Assembly: GCF_003416895.1 (NCBI RefSeq) | Contig: NZ_QVIO01000001.1 | Location: 186,001 to 250,000 of the forward strand | Source: Duganella sp. BJB476 | GTDB lineage: Bacteria; Pseudomonadota; Gammaproteobacteria; Burkholderiales; Burkholderiaceae_D | Direction of reading: 5' to 3' | DNA: 64,000 nucleotides | Shown here: positions 55,641 through 64,000 of the stretch, in pieces | How the letters are laid out: each line of letters begins with the position of its first letter | Position numbering within the stretch: the first letter of the stretch is position 1 | The notes under the pieces: generated by a model | What the model was told of the DNA's origin: nothing | What the model saw: only the letters and a program-made list of their open reading frames with translations | Databases searched by the model: none | Made by a program: the position numbers and the translations under genes

Positions 55641-57746
55641 TTAGAAGTCTACGCGAACGTTCACGCTGGCGGTACGCGGCGAGCCGACGTTCAGGTAGTT
55701 CTCCTGATAGTAGGTCCAGTATTTGCGGTTGGCGATGTTCGAGATGTTGGCGCGCACGCTGACCATCTTGCCGAAGTAACGGTGACGGTAGTTGAAGCCC
55801 GCATCGAACAAGGTGTAGGCCGGCAGCGTGTTGACGTTGGCAGCATCCATCGGCAGCTCGCCCAGGTACTGGGTGCCGGCATGCAGCGCCAGGCCTGGCA
55901 GCACTTCGCGCCAGGTCGCCTGCACCGAAACCTGGCGGCGCGGGGCGCCGACCGCACGCTTGCCGCTGTAGCCGGCGGCGGCGTTTTCCAGCGTCGCATC
56001 CAGCAGCATCAGGCCACCTTCGATCGACAGGTTTTTAGCCGCCTGCACCACGGTGTTGAATTCCACGCCCTGGTATTTGGATTCGCCGTCTGCCACGAAG
56101 ACATTGCCGGCATTGGTGTACTGCGCGCCGCGCTTGATGTGGAACAGCGCCGCGCTGGCGTTCCAGTAGCTGCGTTCCGTCTTGATGCCGACTTCGGCCT
56201 GCTTGCTCTTCAGCGGGGCGAAGGTCTGGTTGGCGTTGACGGTGGACGTCGGCGCGCTGGAAGCCTGCTCCATCGCCTCGACATAGCTGCCGTAGACGGT
56301 GGTGTCGGCGGCCGGCTTGTACATCAGCGCCACGGTCGGCGTGGTGCGCTGCGCCGGGTAGTTGGCGATGACCGCGCCCTTGGTGGAATAGGCGTTGTCG
56401 TTGTAGCGGGTGTAGCGGGCGCCGGCCAGCACCGACCAGTTGTCGGTCAGCTTGACGGTGTCGCTGGCGAAGGCTGCGTCCTGGCGGGTCGCTTCGTCGC
56501 GGTAGGTGCCGCCGCTCCAGTTGATGCTGTCGACGTTGATGATGGTCGGCGCATACAGGTTGCCGGTGCCCATATAGTTTTTCGGTGTCACCACGGAGGA
56601 GGTCGACGACAGGTTCTGCGAGGTCACGCCGGCGACGATTTCATGCGCCAGGCCGAAGGCGTTGACCTTGCCTTCGAAGCTGGCCTGCGCCTGGTCAAAG
56701 TGGTAGCCGTGCAGCTCGGAGGTGACGCGGTCCTTGTAGTCGCCCTTGTTGCTGGTGATGTAGTACTGGTCCTTTTTATACACGCGGGTCGAGTTCGACG
56801 TGCGGTAGGAAAGGTTCGCCATCCATTCTGGGCTCAGGCGGTATTCCATGCCGACGGTGGACAGCGCGAATTCGACGTCGCTGCCGGCGCCGATGCTGTT
56901 CAATTTACTGTCGCCGGCGATCGGCTTCGGCACCACGTACAACGGCGAGATCACCACATCGGTGCCGCCTACGCTTTTGCGGCGCTGGTAGATCGCATCG
57001 TAGGTGATCGCCACGTCGTTGGTGACGCGCCATTCCAGGTTGATGCCCGCAGCGTTACGCTTGATGGAGCCACTTTCTTCCTGCACGCCGCCGTCTTCAT
57101 GCAGCAAATTCAGACGGTAGCCGAAGCCGCCTTCATCGCCCAGGAGGCCGCCGGTGTCGATATGCTCCTTGATCGCGCCGCCTTCCTGGTAGCCCAGCGC
57201 AGCGCTGAAGCTCCTGTCGGTGGTGGGACGCTTGCTGACGTAGTTGACGATGCCGCCCGGCGAACCGAAGCCGTACATAAAGCCGGTCAGGCCTTTCAGT
57301 ACTTCCACGCTCTCGAACATTTCCAACGGCATTTCGGTGCCGCGGTTGACGTTGGCGAGGCCGTTGATCTTGTAGCCGTTCAGGTCATCGAGGCGCAGGC
57401 CACGCATCTGGATGGTGGCCGGGTGGGTGCTGATCGGTGGGCTGATGGCGGTGACCGAGGCGTCGTACTTCAGTACTTCGGAGATGCTGGTGGCCAGGCG
57501 GTCTTCGATTTCGTCGCTGCTGACGGCCTTGGTGGAGAAGGGGGTATCGAGTTCCGACTTGCGTCCCAGTGCGCCGCCACTGACGCTGTCGTCCAGTTTT
57601 TTCTTTTCCACCGTCGCCTTGATGACGACCTTGGACAGCGCGCCTTCGCCGTCTTCTGTGGCGAAGGCCGCGCCGTGCAGCACGCACAGGCCGGCGGCCG
57701 CGAGGGCCAGGTGCAAACGGGATTTAACGAAAGGGGTAGGGTGCAT
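55641..57746 (-). CDS. TonB-dependent siderophore-type receptor
   Basis: A 701-residue outer-membrane receptor. Signal peptide (cleavage near HGAAFATED), plug domain (about 45-185) with IQMRGLRLDD and EVLKGLTGFMYGFGSPGGIVN, then a 22-strand barrel ending in the C-terminal PheF-type residue (VNVRVDF). The family is that of ferric siderophore receptors. Located just upstream of a MINPP-like phosphatase in one operon, which suggests uptake of an iron-phosphate or phytate chelate. The exact ligand is unknown. Confidence 0.9.
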   Translation of the reverse strand: MHPTPFVKSRLHLALAAAGLCVLHGAAFATEDGEGALSKVVIKATVEKKKLDDSVSGGALGRKSELDTPFSTKAVSSDEIEDRLATSISEVLKYDASVTAISPPISTHPATIQMRGLRLDDLNGYKINGLANVNRGTEMPLEMFESVEVLKGLTGFMYGFGSPGGIVNYVSKRPTTDRSFSAALGYQEGGAIKEHIDTGGLLGDEGGFGYRLNLLHEDGGVQEESGSIKRNAAGINLEWRVTNDVAITYDAIYQRRKSVGGTDVVISPLYVVPKPIAGDSKLNSIGAGSDVEFALSTVGMEYRLSPEWMANLSYRTSNSTRVYKKDQYYITSNKGDYKDRVTSELHGYHFDQAQASFEGKVNAFGLAHEIVAGVTSQNLSSTSSVVTPKNYMGTGNLYAPTIINVDSINWSGGTYRDEATRQDAAFASDTVKLTDNWSVLAGARYTRYNDNAYSTKGAVIANYPAQRTTPTVALMYKPAADTTVYGSYVEAMEQASSAPTSTVNANQTFAPLKSKQAEVGIKTERSYWNASAALFHIKRGAQYTNAGNVFVADGESKYQGVEFNTVVQAAKNLSIEGGLMLLDATLENAAAGYSGKRAVGAPRRQVSVQATWREVLPGLALHAGTQYLGELPMDAANVNTLPAYTLFDAGFNYRHRYFGKMVSVRANISNIANRKYWTYYQENYLNVGSPRTASVNVRVDF

Positions 57747-57841
57747 GAGAACCTAAAGAAGAGGGGCGATATAAAGCCCGCAATCTTATCGATCTTGTAT
57801 GGCAACCGTATGACGGTCCCCATGCTGTTGGCTGTGACTTC

Positions 57842-58750
57842 TTAGGGCAGCAGCGCCTCGATCTGCGCCAGCGAAGGCGGCGACGCACCCGCAGCCAGGC
57901 ATGCGGCGGCGCCGGCCGCCACGGCAAACTGCAAATGCTGCAAAGGCTGATTTTGCGGACGATGCATCATGCTCCATGCCAGCGCTGCGATGCTGGCGTC
58001 GCCCGCGCCGACGGTGTCGACCACGGTGATTGGCGGCGCAGGCAGGTGCCACGCCTGGTCGCCGACGTGCAGCGATGCACCGGCTCCGCCCTTGGTGTAC
58101 AGCCAGGTGGCAGTGGGATTCCAGCTGCGCAGCGTAGCGAAGGCGCCGTCGATATCGGTGGTGCGGAACAGGCCTTCCAGGTCTTCTTCGGATACCTTGA
58201 TGACGTCCGCCAGTTCCGTCATGCGGCGCAGCGTGGCGTCGTAATGCTCATCCATCAGCAAGCGGTAGTTCGGGTCGTAGCTGATGCGCACGCCGTCCCG
58301 CTTGAGCTGTCCGGCCAGCGCCACCAGCTTGTCCGCCAGCGGTTGGCGCGCCAGGCTGATGCCGCCGAAGTGCGCCCATTTGCAGTGCGCACGCCAGCCG
58401 TCCGGCAGCGCCGCCGCATCGAACTGCAAGTCGGCGCTGTCGTCGCCGACGAAGAAGTAAGCCGGCGGATCGGTGCGGTGCACGATCGCCAGCAATGGCG
58501 ATTTGTCGCAACGCTGGAGGAAGCGCAGGTCCAGCCGCGCGGCCTCGCTGGCTTGCCACAGCGCGTCGCCGAAGACGTCGCGGCTGATGGCGCCGGCGAA
58601 GGCGGTCGGCACGTCCAGCCTGGCCATGGTGCGCGCCACGTTCCAGGTTGAGCCGCCCACCTGGCTATGCCACTGCTGCTGTTGTGAGTCCTGCACGATC
58701 ATGTCGGTCAGCGCTTCGCCCGCCGCCACGAATACCGGAAAGGCCGTCAT
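57842..58750 (-). CDS. PfkB-family carbohydrate kinase (fructokinase)
   Basis: A 302-residue sugar kinase. The N-terminal GEALTDMIVQD and VGGSTWNVARTMARLD (PfkB signature 1 region), FAGAISRDVFGDALW, and the C-terminal catalytic DTVGAGDASIAAL (signature 2, with the catalytic Asp) are all present. In a locus with a mannose isomerase it would phosphorylate fructose to fructose 6-phosphate. The start at 58750 lies 2 bp after the isomerase stop; a longer in-frame start at 58873 is not used. Confidence 0.85.
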   Translation of the reverse strand: MTAFPVFVAAGEALTDMIVQDSQQQQWHSQVGGSTWNVARTMARLDVPTAFAGAISRDVFGDALWQASEAARLDLRFLQRCDKSPLLAIVHRTDPPAYFFVGDDSADLQFDAAALPDGWRAHCKWAHFGGISLARQPLADKLVALAGQLKRDGVRISYDPNYRLLMDEHYDATLRRMTELADVIKVSEEDLEGLFRTTDIDGAFATLRSWNPTATWLYTKGGAGASLHVGDQAWHLPAPPITVVDTVGAGDASIAALAWSMMHRPQNQPLQHLQFAVAAGAAACLAAGASPPSLAQIEALLP

Positions 58751-58752
58751 GC

Positions 58753-59961
58753 TTAGTCCTTCAATACGTTGAGCACTTCGTAGCAGGCGCCCATGGTGTG
58801 ATAGTCCACCTTGCCGGCGGGGCTCTTCTCGTCGGTCAGCTTGCTGTTGTCCGCGCCGAGGATGCGATACCACGCGCCGTGCCGGTGGTCGACGAAATGC
58901 TCCCAGCTGTAAGCCCAGATCTTGTCGTACCAGGTCCAGTAGCGCGCTTCGCCGGTGCGCGCCGCCAGCAGCGCTGCGGTGGCCAGGCTTTCGGCCTGCA
59001 CCCAGAAGTATTTGAGATCGTCGCAGATGCTGCCGTCCGGCGCGAAGCCGTAGTAGATGCCGCCGTGTTCATGGTCCCATGCCTTGGCCAGCGCCGCGTC
59101 GAACAGTTCGACGGCGCGTGGCAGCAGCCAGTTGCTGCCGCCTTCCAGCTGCGCGCCATGGCGCTCCAGCAGCAGCAACAGCTTGGCCCACTCGGTCAGG
59201 TGGCCCGGCTGGTAGCCCCACGGGCGGAAGATGTTGCTCTTGTCGTGGCGGTTGTATTCGGTGTCGACCGACCAGTCGGCGTGGTAGTGCTCCCAGATCA
59301 GGTTATCGGCCAGCGCGGCCTGGCGTTGCGTGATGTTGCGAGCCAGCGTTTCGGCGCGCAGCAGGTAGGCGCGTTCGCCGGTCGCCTCGAAGGCGGCGAT
59401 CAGTGCTTCGCAGGCGTGCATATTGGCGTTCTGGCCGCGATAGGGCGCCAGGAAAGTCCAGTCGGAGCTGGCTTCGTCGGCGTACAGGCCGTGCGCGGAT
59501 TGCCAGAAGCGGCGCTCCATCAGCGCATAGGTCTCGGCGATCCATTCGCGGGCCTGGGTTTCGCCGGCCATCAGCGCATGGCTGTAGGCCAGCAGCACGA
59601 AGGCCAGGCCGTAGCAGTGGTTGGTGCCGTCGGTGACGAGGCCCGCGCCGTTGTTCCAGTCCAGCTGCCACGCGTAGCCGCCGGTGTCGGCGTTGCGGTG
59701 AGCCTTGCGCAGGAAGTCCAGGCCGTGGCGCAGGCGCTGCTGGTCGCCCGCTTCGCCGAACTGGCGCCATGCCATCGCATGCGTGAAGATGAAGCGCGTG
59801 CTGCTGACCAGGTGGCGGGTGCGCGCGTCGTAGACCGTTCCATCATCCTTGTAAAAGTGATAGAAGCCGCCGCTGGGGTCCACGCAGCGGTCGTCGTAGA
59901 AGTGCTTGGTGTGGCGTATGTGGTTCAGCAGCGTTGCGCGGGATTGAAAATCTGGTACCAT
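58753..59961 (-). CDS. AGE-family D-mannose isomerase
   Basis: A 402-residue (alpha/alpha)6-barrel protein of the N-acylglucosamine 2-epimerase/mannose isomerase family. Typical phrases are HTKHFYDDRCVDPSGGFYHF, TRFIFTHAMAWRQFG, GGYAWQLDW and NHCYGLAFVLLAYSHAL, with the later RGQNANMHACEALIAAFEA and YNRHDKSNIFRPWGYQPGH containing the catalytic His region. The family epimerises or isomerises mannose to fructose. The next gene is a fructokinase, supporting the mannose-to-fructose 6-phosphate route. Confidence 0.85.
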   Translation of the reverse strand: MVPDFQSRATLLNHIRHTKHFYDDRCVDPSGGFYHFYKDDGTVYDARTRHLVSSTRFIFTHAMAWRQFGEAGDQQRLRHGLDFLRKAHRNADTGGYAWQLDWNNGAGLVTDGTNHCYGLAFVLLAYSHALMAGETQAREWIAETYALMERRFWQSAHGLYADEASSDWTFLAPYRGQNANMHACEALIAAFEATGERAYLLRAETLARNITQRQAALADNLIWEHYHADWSVDTEYNRHDKSNIFRPWGYQPGHLTEWAKLLLLLERHGAQLEGGSNWLLPRAVELFDAALAKAWDHEHGGIYYGFAPDGSICDDLKYFWVQAESLATAALLAARTGEARYWTWYDKIWAYSWEHFVDHRHGAWYRILGADNSKLTDEKSPAGKVDYHTMGACYEVLNVLKD

Positions 59962-60046
59962 CGTCAGGTCCGTTTGTGGGTTAAAAAGCAGGCCGCCTTG
60001 TAAGGCAAAGCACTGTATGTTTTTCAGGCGCGCAGCAGCCCCCGCA

Positions 60047-60066
60047 TACGGTTCCTGCGAACCGTA
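60047..60066. other. Hairpin between the isomerase and LacI genes
   Basis: TACGGTTC (60047-60054), loop CTGC, GAACCGTA (60059-60066) is a perfect 8-bp stem in the 135-bp gap between the minus-strand LacI gene and the mannose isomerase. No T-tract follows, so termination is doubtful; it may allow partial read-through or serve as a processing site. Confidence 0.45.
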
Positions 60067-60096
60067 CGCCCTGCGACAAAGCCTGGTCTGTAAAGA

Positions 60097-61119
60097 TTAT
60101 TTCTGTATGCGCCACCCGTCGAACACGGTGCTGGCACGGACGATCAATTCCACCGGCGCGATCTTTTCCACTGCCTCTTCCTGCTGCCCGCTGAGCAGCA
60201 GTTCCACGCCCAGCGCGCCCAGCGCTTTCTTATCGATGCGCAGCGTCGTCAGCGGACGATGTCCCAGCACGGCGGTCGCGATGTCGTCGAAGCCGACGAT
60301 GGCGATGTCGTGCGGTACCTTCAAGCCCTTGGCCAGGCAGCAGCGCATCGCCACCAGCGCGGCGCTGTCGTTGTAGCAGAACACCGCATCCGGCGGATGG
60401 GGCAGCGACAGCAGCTTCTCCATCGCTTCCCAGGCGCCGGTTTCCAGGTCTACGCCGTCCGGCAATCCTGCTTCCAGGCGCGGATCGGCCAGTATGCCTT
60501 CTTCAAACAGCGCCTGCCGGTAGCCACGCGCGCGCTCGCGGATGCTGTAGTGCGACAGCGGGCCGGAGATGAAGCCTACGCGGGTGCGGCCGGTGTCGAT
60601 CAGGTGCTTGGTGGCCAGGTAGCCACCCATCATATTGTCCGGGTTGACGGAGCTGTAGCCGCGCAGCTGCATATCGATCAGCACCAGCTGCTTGCCGGTC
60701 GAGCGCAGGGCGCTCAAGGTCTCCGGTTCGAAGAAGCCGGCGCAGACGATGCCGTCCGGCGCATGCATGCGTATCTGGTCGATCAAACCATCCGCCGGGC
60801 CGACCGCCATGAACGACAGCACGATGCCCTGCTTGCGGCAAGCTTCCTCTGCGCCGTGCAGCACCGGCGAGTAGAACGGGCTGCTCGACGCGGTGTTGTG
60901 CTGGCGGTGCAGCAGGAAGGTCAGCCGCCGCAGGCGTTTCGGCCGCAGCTTGCAAAAATCGTAGCCCAGTTCCCGCGCCGCTTCCAGCACCATCTGGCGG
61001 GTGGCTTCGGTCAGTCCCGGTTCATTCTTCAGCGCCCGCGAGATGGTCCCGGCGGACACCCCGGCGACACGGGCGATATCCCGTATCGTCACTCCGGCGA
61101 CATTCGTGGCATTGCCCAT
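60097..61119 (-). CDS. LacI-family transcriptional regulator
   Basis: A 340-residue regulator. The N-terminal helix-turn-helix is VTIRDIARVAGVSAGTISRALKNEPG (seen in two blocks), followed by the hinge and a periplasmic-binding-like sugar domain (about 65-335) with VGFDDIATAVLGHRPLTTLR near the C-terminus. Divergent from a FucP-type transporter and upstream of the mannose isomerase/fructokinase genes, so it likely represses this locus. Inducer probably mannose or a derivative. Confidence 0.92.
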   Translation of the reverse strand: MGNATNVAGVTIRDIARVAGVSAGTISRALKNEPGLTEATRQMVLEAARELGYDFCKLRPKRLRRLTFLLHRQHNTASSSPFYSPVLHGAEEACRKQGIVLSFMAVGPADGLIDQIRMHAPDGIVCAGFFEPETLSALRSTGKQLVLIDMQLRGYSSVNPDNMMGGYLATKHLIDTGRTRVGFISGPLSHYSIRERARGYRQALFEEGILADPRLEAGLPDGVDLETGAWEAMEKLLSLPHPPDAVFCYNDSAALVAMRCCLAKGLKVPHDIAIVGFDDIATAVLGHRPLTTLRIDKKALGALGVELLLSGQQEEAVEKIAPVELIVRASTVFDGWRIQK

Positions 61120-61239
61120 CTACCCTCCAAGTATCTTTATGAAACTGCTCGCGGCGCGGCCGTCGGCAGGATTCTGTATGAGCGCAGTCTTGCATAAGCG
61201 TCCATACGCGGTCAAACAACTAGATGGTTTTCCCGAAAA

Positions 61240-61260
61240 GTTTAGCGCAATTTACTAAAC
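61240..61260. promoter_or_regulatory. Putative LacI-family operator 1
   Basis: GTTTAG-N9-CTAAAC, 21 bp. Read on the minus strand it begins GTTTAGTAAA and ends GCTAAAC, matching the second site at 61318-61338 in most positions. Confidence 0.7.
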
Positions 61261-61317
61261 ATGCCAGTTTTAGCCTTTCGCTGCGCCGCAATGGTGGCGT
61301 CGCGCCTATATCGGCGT

Positions 61318-61338
61318 GTTTAGTGAAGGTGGCTAAAC
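61318..61338. promoter_or_regulatory. Putative LacI-family operator 2
   Basis: GTTTAG-N9-CTAAAC again, reading GTTTAGTGAAGGTGGCTAAAC on the plus strand... the same arms and spacing as operator 1, 78 bp apart, and just upstream of a possible transporter promoter. Confidence 0.7.
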
Positions 61339-61361
61339 TGCGGCCGAAATGCGCTTGCTGT

Positions 61362-61390
61362 TTGACCACCGGATGGCGCCCATGCAGAAT
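61362..61390 (+). promoter_or_regulatory. Possible sigma-70 promoter of the FucP-like transporter
   Basis: TTGACC (61362-61367), a 17-base spacer and CAGAAT (61385-61390) match sigma-70 hexamers in five and four positions. Operator 2 lies 23 bp upstream of the -35 box, compatible with repression or loop formation. Confidence 0.4.
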
Positions 61391-61433
61391 CTTTTTCATT
61401 AATATAAAAACCATCCATACAGGAGACAGATTT

Positions 61434-62708
61434 ATGGAACACGTTGCATCGGCAGCTATGCGCCCTCACGGTCAAGCGGACCAGGAAGGAACCAGCAACA
61501 CCGTCCCGCTGGTCATCATCACACTGCTGTTCTTCATGTGGGGGCTGCTAACGTCGCTAAACGACGTGCTGATTCCGCATCTGAAATCGATTTATACCCT
61601 TAATTATGTGCAGGCGATGCTGGTGCAGTTCTGCTTCTTCGGCGCCTACTTCATCGTCTCGCTGCCGGCCGGGATGCTGATCAAGCGTATCGGCTACCAG
61701 CGCGGCGCGGTCAGCGGCCTGGTACTGGCGGCCGGCGGTTGCGCGCTGTTCTATCCGGCGTCGATGAACGGCTACGCGCTGTTTCTGCTGGCCTTCTTCG
61801 TGCTCGCCAGCGGCATCACGATCCTGCAGGTGGCGGCCAATCCGTATGTGACGGTGCTGGGCGCGCCGGCCACCGCATCGAGCCGCCTGACGCTGACCCA
61901 GGCCTTCAATTCGCTGGGCACCACTATCGCACCCACGCTGGGCGGCATCCTGATCTTGTCTGAAGGCGCGCCCGTGGTGGCCAACCTGGTCAAGACCAAG
62001 GCCGAGGAAGCGGCCGCCGTGCAAGGTCCATATCTGGCGCTGGCTGCGGCGCTGCTGGCACTGGCCATCCTGTTCGCGCTGGTGCGCCTGCCGAAGATGA
62101 CCCACGCGGAAGAGGAGGCCGGCGTTATCTCCGCCGTCGAGAAATCCGTGCTGGCGCATCGCCACCTGGTGCTGGGCGCGATCGGCATCTTCCTGTATGT
62201 GGGCGGAGAAGTCAGCATCGGCAGCTTCCTGATTAACTTCCTCGGCGAGTCGAATGTCGCCAGCCTGCCGGCCGGCGCCGCCGCGCACTACGTCAGCTAC
62301 TACTGGGGCGGCGCCATGATCGGCCGCTTCATCGGCTTCGGCGTGATGCGCTATGTCAGCCCGGGCAAGGCGCTGGCCTTCAACTCGGCGGCGTCCATCG
62401 CGCTGATCCTGGCCGCCATCTTCGGCAGCGGCGCGGTCGCCATGTGGAGCATCATCGCGGTCGGCCTGTTCAACTCCATCATGTTCCCGACCATCTTCAG
62501 CATGGCGCTGCACAAGCTGGGCAAGCAGACCGGCCAAGGCTCAGGCATTCTGTGCATGGCCATCGTCGGCGGCGCGGTCGTGCCTTTCGCTCAGGGCTTG
62601 CTGGCTGACTCCATTGGCCTGCAATGGTCGTTTTTCGTGCCGGCTGCCTGCTACACCTTTATCCTTTACTTCGGCGTGAAGTATGCCAGCATGTACTCGA
62701 CGAAATAG
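61434..62708 (+). CDS. Sugar:proton MFS transporter, FucP/GluP type
   Basis: A 424-residue transporter with 12 helices. The N-terminal [21 protein letters not shown] is the hallmark of the FucP family, and [12 protein letters not shown] is the typical mid-protein phrase. It probably imports mannose (or glucose/fucose) across the inner membrane. The start at 61434 follows AGGAGA (61421-61426); an in-frame extension to 61224 passes through the operators and is not coding. Divergent from the LacI regulator and just upstream of a GH5 mannanase. Confidence 0.9.
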   Translation: MEHVASAAMRPHGQADQEGTSNTVPLVIITLLFFMWGLLTSLNDVLIPHLKSIYTLNYVQAMLVQFCFFGAYFIVSLPAGMLIKRIGYQRGAVSGLVLAAGGCALFYPASMNGYALFLLAFFVLASGITILQVAANPYVTVLGAPATASSRLTLTQAFNSLGTTIAPTLGGILILSEGAPVVANLVKTKAEEAAAVQGPYLALAAALLALAILFALVRLPKMTHAEEEAGVISAVEKSVLAHRHLVLGAIGIFLYVGGEVSIGSFLINFLGESNVASLPAGAAAHYVSYYWGGAMIGRFIGFGVMRYVSPGKALAFNSAASIALILAAIFGSGAVAMWSIIAVGLFNSIMFPTIFSMALHKLGKQTGQGSGILCMAIVGGAVVPFAQGLLADSIGLQWSFFVPAACYTFILYFGVKYASMYSTK

Positions 62709-62711
62709 ATC

Positions 62712-64000
62712 ATGAAACGACTATTTAAATTCTGCGTCGCCGCGCTGATGGTGAGCGCCTGCGGCATGGTAGGCGCGGCCGGCAAGGCCGATTTCGTCAG
62801 CGTCAAGAAGACGCACTTTAACCGCAAGGGGCAGGCCTACTATATCGTCGGCGCCAACTTCTGGTACGGCGGCTACCTCGGCGTGGCCAGCGGCGTGGGC
62901 GAGCGTTCCCGCCTGCTGAAGGAGTTGGACAATATGCATGCGCTGGGCATCAATAACCTGCGCGTGCTGGCCGTGTCGGAAAAGACGGATATGAAGAGCG
63001 CAGTCAGTCCCGCGACGACGGCGGCGCCGGGCCAGTATGACGAGGAGTTGCTGGTCGGCCTGGACTTCCTGATGGCGGAAGTCGCCAAGCGCGATATGAC
63101 GGCGGTGCTTTACCTGAACAACTTCTGGCAATGGTCCGGCGGCATGACGCAGTACCTGAACTGGTTCGAAGGCACGCCGGCGCTGGACCCGAACGTCACC
63201 AAGGACTTCGACGGCTTCCTGACGAGCACCGCCGCCTTCTATCGCAGCGCTGCCGCGCAGGCCGAGTACCGCAACGTGATCGCCAGTATCGTCAAGCGCG
63301 TCAACACGGTCACCGGCAAGCCATACTCCGAGGACGCCAGCATCATGGCGTGGCAGCTGGCGAACGAGCCGCGTCCGGGCACCAGCCAGGTCACGCCGAA
63401 GGAAAGGGCGGTCTACGTCAAATGGATAGACGAGACGGCAGGCTACATTCATAGCCTGGACAAGAACCACATGGTCAGCAGCGGCAGCGAAGGCGTGGTC
63501 GGCTCGGCGCAGGACGCGCAGCTCTACCTGGACGCGCACCGCACCAGCAATATCGACTACCTGACCTATCACCTGTGGCCCAAGAACTGGGGCTGGTTCG
63601 ATTCGAAGAACCCCACCGGCAGCTGGGACGGCGCCATTGCCAAGAGCCGCGACTACCTGAACACGCACATCGAACTGGCGAAGAAGTTGAACAAGCCTAT
63701 CGTGCTGGAAGAGTTCGGGCTGGACCGCGACGGTCCATCGTTCAGCATCAAGGCCACCACCAAGATCCGCGACCGCTACTACCGCGAAGTCTTCGACGTC
63801 ATCTACCAGCGCGCTAGCAAAGGCGATCCGATCGCGGGCTTCAATTTCTGGGCATGGGGTGGCGCAGGCCGCGCTGCCAACGCGGATTACTGGTGGAAGC
63901 CGGGGAACGACTTCGTCGGCGACCCGCCGCAAGAAGAGCAGGGCCTGTACTCGGTATTCGATTCCGACGTCGGCTCGCTGCTGTTAATTAAGGAATACGC
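62712..64000 (+). CDS. GH5-family endo-1,4-beta-mannanase (3' end outside the window)
   Basis: At least 429 residues, open at the window edge. An N-terminal signal (MKRLFKFCVAALMVSACGMV) contains an SAC that may be a lipobox. The catalytic domain starts around VSVKKTHFNRKGQAYYIVGAN; the acid/base is Glu219 in WQLANEPRP and the nucleophile is Glu334 in VLEEFGLDRDG, as in GH5 subfamily 7 mannanases. Ends near QGLYSVFDSDVG and IKEYA, so probably only a few residues are missing. It would release manno-oligosaccharides in the periplasm or outside for the downstream catabolic genes. Starts 3 bp after the transporter stop. Confidence 0.88.
   Translation, partial: MKRLFKFCVAALMVSACGMVGAAGKADFVSVKKTHFNRKGQAYYIVGANFWYGGYLGVASGVGERSRLLKELDNMHALGINNLRVLAVSEKTDMKSAVSPATTAAPGQYDEELLVGLDFLMAEVAKRDMTAVLYLNNFWQWSGGMTQYLNWFEGTPALDPNVTKDFDGFLTSTAAFYRSAAAQAEYRNVIASIVKRVNTVTGKPYSEDASIMAWQLANEPRPGTSQVTPKERAVYVKWIDETAGYIHSLDKNHMVSSGSEGVVGSAQDAQLYLDAHRTSNIDYLTYHLWPKNWGWFDSKNPTGSWDGAIAKSRDYLNTHIELAKKLNKPIVLEEFGLDRDGPSFSIKATTKIRDRYYREVFDVIYQRASKGDPIAGFNFWAWGGAGRAANADYWWKPGNDFVGDPPQEEQGLYSVFDSDVGSLLLIKEY

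Larger units (their letters stand above)
61120..61433. other. 314-bp divergent regulatory region (LacI / FucP-like transporter)
   Basis: No gene is seen. It holds the divergent promoters of the LacI regulator and the sugar transporter, two matching inverted repeats listed separately (61240-61260 and 61318-61338), a possible -35/-10 pair, and the SD of the transporter (AGGAGA at 61421-61426). Confidence 0.75.

Noticed and set aside
61224..61433. Longer N-terminus of the FucP-like transporter
   Set aside because: The region contains the operators and a possible promoter, while a good SD precedes the ATG at 61434 and family similarity starts shortly after it.

Overview
The window is GC-rich, densely coded DNA of a Gram-negative betaproteobacterium. 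Gene content and order point to the Oxalobacteraceae (Duganella/Massilia/Janthinobacterium group): an isc operon ending in iscX, an ilvIHC-pssA-leuA block, a sigma factor/DUF3619/DUF3106/RDD cluster typical of Burkholderiales, a PEP-CTERM protein and a subclass B3 metallo-beta-lactamase. The genus is inferred from family knowledge, with no database search. No phage, insertion sequence or CRISPR array was seen; the window reads as chromosomal backbone with accessory metabolic loci.

Layout. 1-2.2 kb: end of homogentisate/tyrosine breakdown (fahA end, aromatic-acid transporter, maiA). 2.2-8.3 kb, minus strand: a periplasmic-sensor diguanylate cyclase, then a MacAB-like export system (adaptor, ATPase, two permeases). 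8.5-9.3 kb: a uracil-DNA-glycosylase-like protein without the catalytic Asp. 9.3-15.8 kb: iscR-iscS-iscU-iscA-hscB-hscA-fdx-iscX, followed by an overlapping methyltransferase gene. 15.8-17.7 kb: a 103-bp palindromic element, threonine aldolase and an atypical pseudouridine synthase. 17.7-22.2 kb, minus: prolyl oligopeptidase and the sigma-factor cluster. 22.7-33.6 kb: ilvIHC with terminator, a Lgt paralogue paired with a secreted DUF3298-like protein, tandem SIMPL-domain proteins, pssA, leuA, and a secreted chorismate mutase fused to an unrecognised C-terminal domain. 33.7-37.6 kb: hydrolase/monooxygenase/ArsR operon, SLC45-like sugar transporter and a BamE-like lipoprotein. 37.7-40.4 kb: rpsO-pnp.

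40.4-54 kb: a PEP-CTERM protein, a cytochrome c/sugar dehydrogenase fusion, the metallo-beta-lactamase with a hydrolase, and then a self-contained selenocysteine cassette on the minus strand, in transcription order fdoG (in-frame UGA plus SECIS)-fdoH-fdoI-fdhE-selA-selB-selC. One roughly 9-kb block therefore encodes the selenoprotein formate dehydrogenase-O/N, its maturation factor, and the tRNA, Sec synthase and elongation factor needed to read its UGA codon.

54-57.8 kb: a TonB-dependent receptor cotranscribed with a MINPP/phytase-like histidine phosphatase. 57.8-64 kb: a mannose/mannan locus with fructokinase, AGE-family mannose isomerase, LacI regulator, FucP-type transporter and a GH5 endo-mannanase running off the window. 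Two matching inverted repeats in the divergent LacI/transporter promoter are likely operators.

The best-supported items for follow-up are the Sec cassette, the chorismate-mutase fusion, the catalytically altered UNG-like and pseudouridine-synthase proteins, the palindromic element, and the paired operators.
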